This document shows positions 15,604 through 25,181 of a DNA stretch of 64,000 nucleotides, one piece after another. The position numbers and the translations under genes are program-made. Under the pieces are notes generated by a model. It worked only from the letters and a program-made list of their open reading frames with translations, was not told the origin of the DNA and searched no databases. Source of the stretch: Taklimakanibacter deserti (GTDB taxonomy: Bacteria > Pseudomonadota > Alphaproteobacteria > Rhizobiales > Aestuariivirgaceae); NCBI GenBank assembly GCA_003574785.1, contig QORU01000001.1, positions 186,001 through 250,000 of the forward strand. Reading direction: 5' to 3'. Each line of letters begins with the position of its first letter. Positions within the stretch are counted from its first letter, which is position 1.

Positions 15604-16305
15604 TTATTGCGGGCTGATCCGCCCAGAGGCTTGTGCCAGCAGCAGGTAGAGCTTTCCGGATTCCGATGCAAGGGAGGCATCGACCAATTGGTCGCCCTGC
15701 GGCGTTTCCGCAAAGGTGTCGAGCAGCCTCTCGAAGAGCCGCATATAGGCGTCGACCCGGCCGCGCACCACGCGCTCCGCCTTGTAGCGGCGCTCGACGA
15801 TGCGGGGCAGGCGGCTTCCCCGGTGCTCCAGGAGATGGTGGGTGTAGACGTCACCTTCCCCGGCCGTGAACCGCTTCTCGAGATCGCGCGGCAATTCGGA
15901 ATCGATCGCCTCGACGATATCGCGGGCGGCGCCGTTGAGCTTCCGCAGCAGCGTCTCGGCCTCGCGCGTCAAGGCATGCGAGAGCTTAGGTCTGGCCTTG
16001 GCGTCGCCATTGGCGGGCTTGGCCAGCGCCTCGCTCGGACGGCGCGGCGGCGCCTGGGATACAGGGACATCCTCGACACGGGGGCGGAGCGTTGGTGCCT
16101 TGGGCGCCGGCACGTCCTCGACACGGCGCGGTGGTACCTTCGGTGCGGGTGCGTCCTCGACACGGCGCGGCGGCGCCTTGGGCACAGGGACATCCTCGAC
16201 ACGGCCGCGCAATTGTGCCTTCGGCTCGTCTTCGCTCCTTACTGCTTGTCTTTTCTCGGCGCCGGAGGTCCTGGAGGGCGGAGCGTCGGACCCGGCGCCT
16301 TCTAT
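15604..16305 (-). CDS. -1 frame extension encoding the GPR-like C-terminal domain
   Basis: In the -1 frame relative to the large upstream gene, 233 codons stay open from the slippery site to the TGA at 15604. The first part is a Pro/Val/Arg-rich linker with four to five repeats of RVEDVPAPKAPPR. The last ~110 residues form a helical domain with GEGDVYTHHLL, GRVDAYMRLFERLL and ASESGKLYLLLAQASGR, which from memory matches the C-terminal end of rhizobial GPR proteins. There is no ATG or GTG start with a good ribosome site at its head; only a TTG at 16212 with a GAAGG nearby. It is therefore best read as part of the giant protein through frameshifting. Confidence 0.72.
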   Translation of the reverse strand: MEGAGSDAPPSRTSGAEKRQAVRSEDEPKAQLRGRVEDVPVPKAPPRRVEDAPAPKVPPRRVEDVPAPKAPTLRPRVEDVPVSQAPPRRPSEALAKPANGDAKARPKLSHALTREAETLLRKLNGAARDIVEAIDSELPRDLEKRFTAGEGDVYTHHLLEHRGSRLPRIVERRYKAERVVRGRVDAYMRLFERLLDTFAETPQGDQLVDASLASESGKLYLLLAQASGRISPQ

Positions 16306-16311
16306 TTTCCC
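16258..16311 (-). promoter_or_regulatory. Programmed -1 ribosomal frameshift signal (candidate)
   Basis: Read on the minus strand, the slippery heptamer G GGA AAA (16311-16305, in the zero frame) is followed directly by the TAG stop (16304-16302). After a 5-base spacer, GGCGCCGG (16299-16292) pairs perfectly with CCGGCGCC (16265-16258). Inside it GTCC (16291-16288) pairs with GGAC (16271-16268), leaving a 2-base bulge and a 16-base loop. Slippery heptamer, 5-base spacer and 12-bp stem are the classic layout known from dnaX and IS3-type elements. Slipping back one base puts ribosomes into the long open frame that ends at 15604. Confidence 0.7.
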
Positions 16312-19300
16312 GCGCCGGACCCTCTCCCCGCGGGCATGTAAATACCCGGCCCCGAGAGATCGAGGGTGCTCGACTGTCGTTTCACCACATCGGCCAAGGC
16401 ATTGAGCGCCGAGATCTGGTCGGCCACCACCTGACGCATGGCATCAGCATTGGCGCGCGTCTCATCGGGAAGATCGAAGATGGCGCGCTTCAGCTCGTTG
16501 CGGGCGAATTCGATGTCTTTGACGACCTGCTGGGCGGTGACGCGCATGTCCTGCGCCGTCTGCTGGAAGCCCGTCGCCGTCTCGGCCATCATCTGGTTCA
16601 TCGAGCCGATGGCGCGCTCATGCTGCTCGCGCATGACGCGGGCGGCGTTGGAGATCTGCGAGTCGGAAGAGGCCTCGAGCTTGCGGATCTCCTTCTCCAG
16701 ATTGGAGGCGACCTGGGCGGTGTTCTCGGAGATGAACTTGCCGACCTCGGCGGAGCGCCGCTCGGCCGAGCTCAGCGACTCCTCGATCAGCGACATGTAG
16801 CTGCGCATCATCTCATCGACGTCATGGGCGCGCTTGCCCAGGGTATCGACGAGGCCGCCCAGCGTGTCCTCGCGGCTGGTCAGCATGCGCTCCATGTCGG
16901 TATTGAACTTGTCGAGCGATTGCTGGACGACACCCGAGACGTCCTCGAGACGCTCGGTGATGCGGCTGCCGGCGGTCTCGAGCTTGCCGGTGAGCTGCAT
17001 GCTGATGCCTTCGAGCCGTTCGTCGATGTTTTCGGCCGTGCTCGTGAGCTGGTTGGCGAGGAAGGAATTGGCCGTCTCCAGATGCTTGGAGAACTTGCCG
17101 CCGGCTTCCTCGAGCTTCTTGGTCGAGACCGTGGCGGAGCGCTCGAGGTCGCGGGCAGCCCGGTCGATGTGATCGACGAGGAGCCCCGACTGCTGCTCGA
17201 ACTGGCCGGAGATCTGCAAGGTCGTCTGGCCGAGGCCTTCGGAGAAGGCATCGGACGCCTTGCTGAGATTGGTGATGATGTTGGTGCTGGCACTGTCGAG
17301 CGTCTGGGCGAAGGAGAGGCTCGCCCCTTCCATGCGGCCCGATACATCGGTGGTGATCTTGTCGAGAAGATCGGTCGCGACGTCGAAACGCTCGCCCAGG
17401 TCGCGCACCGTGTTGTCGATGCGCGTGAACATGGAGTTGCCGGCGCGATCGAGGCGGTCGGCGACCTCGGCGGCGGTGAGCTCGAGCCGATCGGTCATGG
17501 TCGTGCGGGTCGAATCGAGCTGCTCGAAGATGCGCGTCGAGGTCGATTCGAGCTGCGTCGTCATCTGGGTCGAGGTTTCGCTCAACTGGTTGCCCAAGAG
17601 GCCCGAGGCGCTGTCGAGCTGCGAGAACAGCTGCGTCGAGGTGCTTTCGAGCTGGGTGGTCAGGCGATCGGAGGTCTCGATGAGCTGCGAGCCCAGGTCC
17701 TCGGAGGTGCGGTTCAACTGCGAGAAGAGCTGTGCCGCGGTGCTCTCGAGCTGCGAGGTCAGGCGGCCCGAGGTCTCGTCGAGCTGCGAGGTGAGGAGCG
17801 TCGAGGTGTCGTGCAGGTCCTTGGCGAGATCGCCCGCGACCCTGCCGACGCTCGAGGTGACGAGCGTCGCCGTGCCGCTGATCTGATCGGTGATACGGTT
17901 CGTCGTTTCCTCGAGCTGGGTGGTGAGCTGGCCCGAGGTGTTCTCGAGACGGCCGAAGAGCTGCTGGGTGGTCTCCTCGAGCTGGTCGGTGAGAGAGCTT
18001 GAAGACCGTTCCAGCCGGCCGAACAGCTGAAGCGTGGTCTCCTCGAGCCTGCCCGTCATCTGCGAAGAGGCGTTCTCCAGGAGATTGAAGACGTCGTCGC
18101 GGGCCCGGTTGACGTTCTGGATGAAGTCGCCCGAGGTGCCGATGAGCTTCTCGGTGACGATGCCGCCCACGCCTTCGATGTTCTGGGAGACGGCGAGGCC
18201 CGATTCCTGCATCTGCTGGGTGACGATCTCGGAGGTCTCGCGGATATGGGCGGTGATCGCCTGGCTGGTCGAGCCGACGAGCTCGGTGACCGCGGAGCCG
18301 GTCGTCTGCAGCTCCGAAGTGATACCGGAGGCGGTGTCGCGCAAGCGCGCATAGACTCCATTGGTCGTCTCGTCGATCTTGCCGGTGATGGCGGTCGCGG
18401 TGGCGCCCATATGGCCGAAGAGCCGCTCGGCCGCTTCCTCGATGCGGTTCTCCATCTGCTGCGATGAGTCGCCGATGACGTTCGCCAGGCGGTTGGCGGA
18501 CTCGTCGAGCTTCGAGGTGACGAGGGAGGTCTGATCGCCGAGCACGTTGAAGAAGCGGGTCGTGGTGTCCTCGACCTTGCCGGTGATCTCGCTGCCCGCG
18601 ACATTGAGCTGGTCGAGGATGCCCGACGCCACCTGGTCCATGCTGGCGACGAGCTGCGAGCTCGTGACATTGAGCTGGCCGACGACGCGGCCCGAGGTCT
18701 CGTCGACCCGGCTAATCAGCTTGTCGCTGGCATTGGCGATGGTCGAGGCGGCGAGGTCGGTCGAGGCGCTGAGGCGCTCGACCAGCGCGTGGCTGTTCTC
18801 CTCGATGCCGACATGGATGTGCTGCGCCGTCTCGTCGAGCTTGGCGAACAGGCGGCTGGTCGAATCGTCCATGCGTCCGGCGATGTGAAGGCCGGCCTCG
18901 TCGACATAGGAGGTGAGCCCGGTGCGCACCCGCTCGAAGTGCTCGACATAGTTCTTGATCGTGGAGTCGAGGCTCTCGGTCATGCTGATGCGGCCCGCTT
19001 CCATCGTGCGCGAGGCCTCGTCGAGCTTGCTGAGGAGGGCGCCGGTGGAATCGTCAATGCGTCCGACGATCTCGCCGCCCGCCTGATCGACATAGGTGGA
19101 AAGATCGATCCTGGCGCGGTCGACCTGGTCGACATAGTTCTTGATGATGCTTTCGAGCCCGTCGGTCATGCCGGCGCGGCTGGTCTCGACCAGCCGGATC
19201 AATTCGGCGCTCGAGCTGCTGATGGCGTTGGCCGCCGCCGCTGTCGACGTCGTCAGGCGGTCGACCAGGACGTTGCTGTTCTCCTCGATGCCGACATGGA

Positions 19301-22300
19301 TGGCGTGCGCCGTCTCGTCGAGCTTGTTGAACAAGCGGCCAGTCGAGTCGTCGACGCGCCCGGCGATCTCGCCGCCGGCCTGGTCGACATAGGTGGCAAG
19401 ATCGATCCTGGCGCGGTCGACCTGGTCGACATAATTCTTGATGATGCTTTCGAGCCCGTCGGTCATGCCCGAACGGCTGGTCTCGACCAGTCTGATCAAT
19501 TCGCCGCTCGAGGCGCCGATGGCATTGGCGGCGGCGGCGGTCGAAGTGCTCAGCCGCTCGACCAGGACATTGCTGTTCTCCTCGATGCCGATATGGATGG
19601 CGCGGGCCGCTTCGTCGAGCTTGCTGAACAGCCGGTTGGTCGAGTCGTCGACGCGCCCGGCGATCTCGGTGCCGGCCTGGTCGACATAGACGGCGAGGCC
19701 ATTGCGGGCGCGGTCGACCTGCTCGACATAGTTCTTGATGATGTCTTCGAGCCCGTCGGTCATGCCGGTGCGGCTGGTCTCGACCAGATTGACGAGCTTG
19801 GCGCTCGACTGGCTGATGGCGTTGGCGGCAGCGGCGGTGGAAGCGGTGAGCCGCTCGACCATCACATTGCTGTTCTCTTCGATGCCGACATGGATGGTGC
19901 GGGCCGCCTCATCGAGCTTGTTGAACAGGCGTCCGGTCGAGTCATCGACGCGGCCGGCGATCTCGTTGCCGGCCTGCTCGACATAGGCCGCCAGGCTGTT
20001 GCGGGCATTGTCGACCTGCTCGACATAGTTCTTGATGATGCCTTCGAGCCCGTCGGTCATGCCTGCGTGGCTGGTGTCGACCAGCTTCACGAGCTGGGCG
20101 CTCGACTGGCTGATGGCATTGGCGGCGGCCGAGGTGGAGGCGTTCAGCCGCTCGACCATCACATTGCTGTTCTCTTCGATGCCGATATGGATGGCGCGGG
20201 CGGCTTCATCGAGCTTGGTGAACAGGCGTCCGGTCGAATCATCGACGCGGCCGGCGATCTCGTTGCCGGCAAGCTCGACATAGGCGGCGAGACCGTTGCG
20301 GGCATTGTCGACCTGCTCGACGTAGTTCTTGATGATGCCTTCGAGGCCGTCGGTCATGCCGGCGCGGCTGGTCTCGACCAGCTTCACGAGCTGGGCGCTC
20401 GACTGGCTGATGGCGTTGGCGGCGGCCGAGGTGGAGGCGTTCAGCCGCTCGACCATCACATTGCTGTTCTCCTCGATGCCGACATGGATGGTGCGGGCGG
20501 CTTCGTCGAGCTTGTTGAACAGGCGCCCGGTCGAGTCATCGACGCGGCTGGCGATCTCGTTGCCGGCCAGCTCGACATAAGCCGCCAAGCTGTTGCGGGC
20601 ATTGTCGACCTGGTCGACATAGTTCTTTATGATGCCCTCGAGGCCGTCGGTCATGCCGGAACGGCTGGTCTCGACCAGCTTCACGAGCTGGGCGCTGGAC
20701 TGGCTGATGGTGGCCGCTGCCGAGGCGGTCGAGGCGGTGAGCCGCTCGACCATCACATTGCTGTTCTCCTCGATGCCGACATGGATGGTGCGGGCGGCTT
20801 CGTCGAGCTTGGTGAACAGGCGTCCGGTCGAGTCATCGACGCGGCTGGCGATCTCGTTACCGGCCTGCTCGACATAGGCCGAGAGACTATTGCGGGCATT
20901 GTCGACCTGGTCGACATAGTTCTTGATGATGCCTTCGAGCCCGTCGGTCATGCCGGAACGGCTGGTCTCGACCAGCTTCACGAGCTGGGCGCTCGACTGG
21001 CTGATGGTCGCCGCCGCCGAGGCGGTCGAGGCGGTGAGCCGCTCGACCATCACATTGCTGTTCTCCTCGATGCCGACATGGATGGTGCGGGCGGCTTCGT
21101 CGAGCTTGGTGAACAAGCGCCCGGTCGAGTCATCGACGCGGCTGGCGATCTCGTTGCCGGCCTGCTCGACATAGGCCGAGAGGCTGTTGCGGGCATTGTC
21201 GACTTGGTCGACATAGTTCTTGATGATGCCTTCGAGCCCGTCGGTCATGCCGGTGCGGCTGGTCTCTACCAGGTTGATGAGCCTGGCGCTCGATGCGCTG
21301 ATGGCGGAGGCGGCGGAATCGGTCGAGGAGGTGAGGCGCTCGACGAGCGTGTTGCCGTTCTCCTCGATGCCGACATGGATGCTGCGCGCCGCTTCGTCGA
21401 GCTTGGTGAAGAGGCGGTTGGTCGATTCATCCACCCGGCCGGAAATCTGCGTGCCGGCCTGCTCGACGAAGGTCGTCAGCTCGTTGCGCGCCCGGTCGAC
21501 CTGGTCGACATAGTTCTTGACGACACCCTCCAGCCCGTCGGTCATGCCGGAACGACTGGTCTCGATCTGCTGGGAGACGACGATGCCGGACTTCTCGATC
21601 TGCTCGGCGACTTCCTGCGACGTCGCCTTCAGATGATAGACGATGTTGCCGCTGGCCGACTGCAGCAGCTCGGTGAGCTGCGTGCTGGTGGTACGGATCT
21701 GGTCACTCGACTGGGCGGTCGCCTGGTCGATGGTCTGGGCGATCTGGCCGTTGATGGCGCCGAGCTCATCGATGCTCGAGCGCAACAGCTGCACGACATT
21801 CGATTCCATGCCCTGGATGCGCATGCCGAAATTGCTCGATTCGGCATTGAGCGATCCCGTCGCATTGGCGAGGATGCCGATCTGCTCGGAGAGATGCTCG
21901 GAGAATTTGCGCAGCTCGGTGACGAAGATCGAGGATGAGCGCTCCATATGAGCGGCTTGGCCTGAGATCTCGGAGCCCGCGACGGAAGCGCGCGAGGACA
22001 CTTCATCGATGGTGCGGGCGAGCTCGACGGTCGTCGTCTTCAGACCATGCTCCAGATGCTGGATCGTCGACTGGGCGCTGGCGATGATCGAATCCAGATT
22101 CTGGGTGTTGGATTCAAGGCGCGCCAGGACCGGATTGGTCTCGCTGCCGATCACCACGCCCGCCTGCTGCAAGGCGGCGCGCTGGTTCTCGAGGCCGGCG
22201 ATCAAGGTGCGGATGCGCTCTTCATTACCGCCGAAGGCGCGCTCGATGGCGGAGATTTCCTTGTGCACCATGCCTTCCAGCTCGGAGGCGCGCTGCACCG

Positions 22301-22820
22301 CATGCTCGACGCCGCCGACCAGGATGTCGACTTCGGAGCGCACCGCCTGGGCAATGGAGGCCAGCCCGTCGGCGGCGATGTCCTGCGGCCTGACGAGGCG
22401 CATCGCGGTCTGCACCAGGACTTCAGAAACCTGGCGTAACTGTGCGGCCTTCCAGACAAACCAAGCGGCCGTCCAGATCAGCGCCAGAGGCAGCACCAGG
22501 GTCGCGAGCGCGATCATGGTCTGCGGCATGGCCTGAGGCGTGAAGGGGTTTGGCTTGTCGAGAACCGCCGGACTGAAGCTCCAGAACCACAGGAAGACCC
22601 AGAGCAGCGACAGCAGGAAAGCGAAATAATAGGGGGCGAAGGAGGGCCTGCGGCGCAGGCTCGCGGTCATGGCCGCCGAGACGGGCTCGTTCTCATTGGC
22701 GGGGCGTCCCCGCAAGGGCGTCTCGCGCGTCGTTCCCACGTCGGCATCACGCCGGTTGGAGTCGCCACGACCTTGCTGGCGCCGCTGCGGACGCCGAGGC
22801 TCATTCGGATTGTTCACCAT
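16302..22820 (-). CDS. Giant GPR-like (growth-pole-ring) coiled-coil membrane protein, zero frame
   Basis: This is a 2172-residue protein from ATG 22820. The first 60 residues are polar and basic. Two membrane helices lie near residues 62-83 (YYFAFLLSLLWVFLWFW) and 101-123 (MIALATLVLPLALIWTAAWF). The remaining ~2000 residues are nearly continuous helix, including nine tandem 99-residue repeat units and a later run of shorter repeats (QLEETTQQLFGRLE type). The architecture and size match Agrobacterium GPR (about 2115 residues, apolipoprotein-like helices), which forms a ring at the growing pole and is needed for polar growth. A CtrA-like box lies upstream. The zero frame stops just after a slippery site. 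With frameshifting the product would be about 2405 residues. No strong ribosome site is seen. Confidence 0.8.
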   Translation of the reverse strand: MVNNPNEPRRPQRRQQGRGDSNRRDADVGTTRETPLRGRPANENEPVSAAMTASLRRRPSFAPYYFAFLLSLLWVFLWFWSFSPAVLDKPNPFTPQAMPQTMIALATLVLPLALIWTAAWFVWKAAQLRQVSEVLVQTAMRLVRPQDIAADGLASIAQAVRSEVDILVGGVEHAVQRASELEGMVHKEISAIERAFGGNEERIRTLIAGLENQRAALQQAGVVIGSETNPVLARLESNTQNLDSIIASAQSTIQHLEHGLKTTTVELARTIDEVSSRASVAGSEISGQAAHMERSSSIFVTELRKFSEHLSEQIGILANATGSLNAESSNFGMRIQGMESNVVQLLRSSIDELGAINGQIAQTIDQATAQSSDQIRTTSTQLTELLQSASGNIVYHLKATSQEVAEQIEKSGIVVSQQIETSRSGMTDGLEGVVKNYVDQVDRARNELTTFVEQAGTQISGRVDESTNRLFTKLDEAARSIHVGIEENGNTLVERLTSSTDSAASAISASSARLINLVETSRTGMTDGLEGIIKNYVDQVDNARNSLSAYVEQAGNEIASRVDDSTGRLFTKLDEAARTIHVGIEENSNVMVERLTASTASAAATISQSSAQLVKLVETSRSGMTDGLEGIIKNYVDQVDNARNSLSAYVEQAGNEIASRVDDSTGRLFTKLDEAARTIHVGIEENSNVMVERLTASTASAAATISQSSAQLVKLVETSRSGMTDGLEGIIKNYVDQVDNARNSLAAYVELAGNEIASRVDDSTGRLFNKLDEAARTIHVGIEENSNVMVERLNASTSAAANAISQSSAQLVKLVETSRAGMTDGLEGIIKNYVEQVDNARNGLAAYVELAGNEIAGRVDDSTGRLFTKLDEAARAIHIGIEENSNVMVERLNASTSAAANAISQSSAQLVKLVDTSHAGMTDGLEGIIKNYVEQVDNARNSLAAYVEQAGNEIAGRVDDSTGRLFNKLDEAARTIHVGIEENSNVMVERLTASTAAAANAISQSSAKLVNLVETSRTGMTDGLEDIIKNYVEQVDRARNGLAVYVDQAGTEIAGRVDDSTNRLFSKLDEAARAIHIGIEENSNVLVERLSTSTAAAANAIGASSGELIRLVETSRSGMTDGLESIIKNYVDQVDRARIDLATYVDQAGGEIAGRVDDSTGRLFNKLDETAHAIHVGIEENSNVLVDRLTTSTAAAANAISSSSAELIRLVETSRAGMTDGLESIIKNYVDQVDRARIDLSTYVDQAGGEIVGRIDDSTGALLSKLDEASRTMEAGRISMTESLDSTIKNYVEHFERVRTGLTSYVDEAGLHIAGRMDDSTSRLFAKLDETAQHIHVGIEENSHALVERLSASTDLAASTIANASDKLISRVDETSGRVVGQLNVTSSQLVASMDQVASGILDQLNVAGSEITGKVEDTTTRFFNVLGDQTSLVTSKLDESANRLANVIGDSSQQMENRIEEAAERLFGHMGATATAITGKIDETTNGVYARLRDTASGITSELQTTGSAVTELVGSTSQAITAHIRETSEIVTQQMQESGLAVSQNIEGVGGIVTEKLIGTSGDFIQNVNRARDDVFNLLENASSQMTGRLEETTLQLFGRLERSSSSLTDQLEETTQQLFGRLENTSGQLTTQLEETTNRITDQISGTATLVTSSVGRVAGDLAKDLHDTSTLLTSQLDETSGRLTSQLESTAAQLFSQLNRTSEDLGSQLIETSDRLTTQLESTSTQLFSQLDSASGLLGNQLSETSTQMTTQLESTSTRIFEQLDSTRTTMTDRLELTAAEVADRLDRAGNSMFTRIDNTVRDLGERFDVATDLLDKITTDVSGRMEGASLSFAQTLDSASTNIITNLSKASDAFSEGLGQTTLQISGQFEQQSGLLVDHIDRAARDLERSATVSTKKLEEAGGKFSKHLETANSFLANQLTSTAENIDERLEGISMQLTGKLETAGSRITERLEDVSGVVQQSLDKFNTDMERMLTSREDTLGGLVDTLGKRAHDVDEMMRSYMSLIEESLSSAERRSAEVGKFISENTAQVASNLEKEIRKLEASSDSQISNAARVMREQHERAIGSMNQMMAETATGFQQTAQDMRVTAQQVVKDIEFARNELKRAIFDLPDETRANADAMRQVVADQISALNALADVVKRQSSTLDLSGPGIYMPAGRGSGAGK
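18984..21545 (-). repeat. Tandem 297-bp (99-residue) coding repeats inside the GPR-like gene
   Basis: Nine units begin with MTDGLE. They recur exactly every 297 bp, with ATG first bases on the minus strand at 21545, 21248 and so on to 19169. The first eight are full length and the ninth is cut to 186 bp. A diverged tenth unit (MTESLD) follows from 18983. Each unit reads MTDGLEGIIKNYVDQVDNAR and later SRVDDSTGRLFTKLDEAAR with HVGIEENSNVMVERL. The central units are nearly identical in DNA, pointing to recent duplication or gene conversion. Copy number is likely to vary between strains. Confidence 0.92.
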
Positions 22821-23158
22821 GTCTGTACCCGCACAACTACCCTGTTCACCGACGGCTTTTTTATCCGCCCGACCCCAGTCCCACCCGGTTGGCCGTCCCC
22901 AAACTACGCTTCGTGATCCCAACCGCGTGCATGGGCGTCGGACGTCACCAAGCTTGGCGGCCTAGTGGTCCGTTTAGAAGCTTGCATGATAACCCATTGG
23001 GAGTCCCGCTTAAACTCATCTTAACCTTGTCAGTCCGGCTAAATAAAGTTTTGGTTAAAATTATGGTTCGCTTTGAATCAAAATCGAAAATCCTATGTTA
23101 AGCGGACTTCTTTACGTAAACAGGCTGAGCGACAGGGCCATTCGAAGCAACAAGGGGC
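22821..23158. other. Divergent intergenic region between GPR-like and Hpt genes
   Basis: This 338-bp, A+T-richer region separates the GPR-like gene (minus) and the Hpt gene (plus). It contains a CtrA-like full site at 23010-23025, a nearby GGTTAAAATTATGG stretch that includes a reversed half site, and no open frame with a recognisable product. It must hold both promoters. Confidence 0.6.
23010..23026. promoter_or_regulatory. CtrA-like binding site TTAA-N7-TTAACC
   Basis: TTAA (23010-23013), seven bases, then TTAACC (23021-23026) match the full CtrA consensus TTAA-N7-TTAA(C). The site lies in the shared promoter region of the GPR-like gene and an Hpt-domain gene. CtrA is the cell-cycle regulator activated by the CckA-ChpT phosphorelay, and a CckA gene lies in this window at 55891. 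Control by CtrA is an inference. Confidence 0.55.
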
Positions 23159-23545
23159 ATGAAATTGTCCGGGCGGCAGGCGACAGGTGCACAAGGGGGC
23201 CAGGGCGGCGAGGCCGATCCGGCCATCTTCGACCGGCAGCATTTGCATCAGTATACGAATGGAGAGCCAGCCCTCGAGCGCGAGCTCGTCACTTTGTTTC
23301 TTGGGCACTTCGCGCCGGTGCGGACGCAGTTGGAGACGGCGGCTTCCGCCCATGACTGGAAATTCGCCGCCCACAGCCTCAAGGGGTCGGCCCGCTCGAT
23401 CGGGGCGCCGCAGATCGCAAGCCTCGCGGAACAGCTCGAAACCATGGGTTTCGTCGCGCCCGAGGCCAGCAAGAAAAGGGCCCTCGACGCCCTCGACGTG
23501 GCCATGGCGGCCTTCGCCGATGAGGCAAAAAGGACTGTCGAATAA
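23159..23545 (+). CDS. Hpt (histidine phosphotransfer) domain protein
   Basis: This is a 128-residue single-domain protein. The four-helix Hpt fold carries the phospho-accepting His72 in FAAHSLKGSARSIGA. It starts ATG 23159 without a signal peptide. Hpt proteins pass phosphate from hybrid kinases to response regulators. It stands alone and divergent from the GPR-like gene, sharing a CtrA-like box. It is a conventional Hpt and not the ChpT type, which has a pseudokinase-like second domain. Partner kinase unknown. Confidence 0.88.
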   Translation: MKLSGRQATGAQGGQGGEADPAIFDRQHLHQYTNGEPALERELVTLFLGHFAPVRTQLETAASAHDWKFAAHSLKGSARSIGAPQIASLAEQLETMGFVAPEASKKRALDALDVAMAAFADEAKRTVE

Positions 23546-23790
23546 AGGTGTTGGCGCATTTTCTTGATAGCAAGGTTGAGCGAGACCCGGCCTTCCCTCG
23601 GGCCTAGCGCCCCGTGCATGGCTGCGGCGATAGGCCCATTCCTTGTGTTCGCGGCTGCGATATCTTAAAGAGGCCGCGGCATTCGAGCCTTCCGGCCGGA
23701 TTGCCGCAATCCAACCGGAAGGCCCGACACCTATCTCCTAAGCGCGCTCTTGTCACCAAAGTCGAACAACTTGGGCGGGGAGCATCCTAA

Positions 23791-25179
<1,389 letters not shown>

Positions 25180-25181
25180 GG

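Noticed and set aside
15604..16212. A separate gene for the -1 frame part starting at TTG 16212
   Set aside because: A rare TTG with a weak GAAGG site and repeated linker residues upstream of it argue against an independent start. Frameshifting from the large gene explains the open frame from 16305 to 16212 as well. Not fully excluded.
18984..21545. A CRISPR-like array because of regular repeats
   Set aside because: The repeats are 297 bp, coding and tandem without spacers. They are domain repeats of a protein.
18789..21938. A 1049-codon open frame on the plus strand
   Set aside because: It is antisense to the repetitive GPR-like gene. The amino acids repeat with the same 297-bp period and match no protein type. 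Periodic sense repeats without stop codons in one antisense phase produce such a frame by chance.
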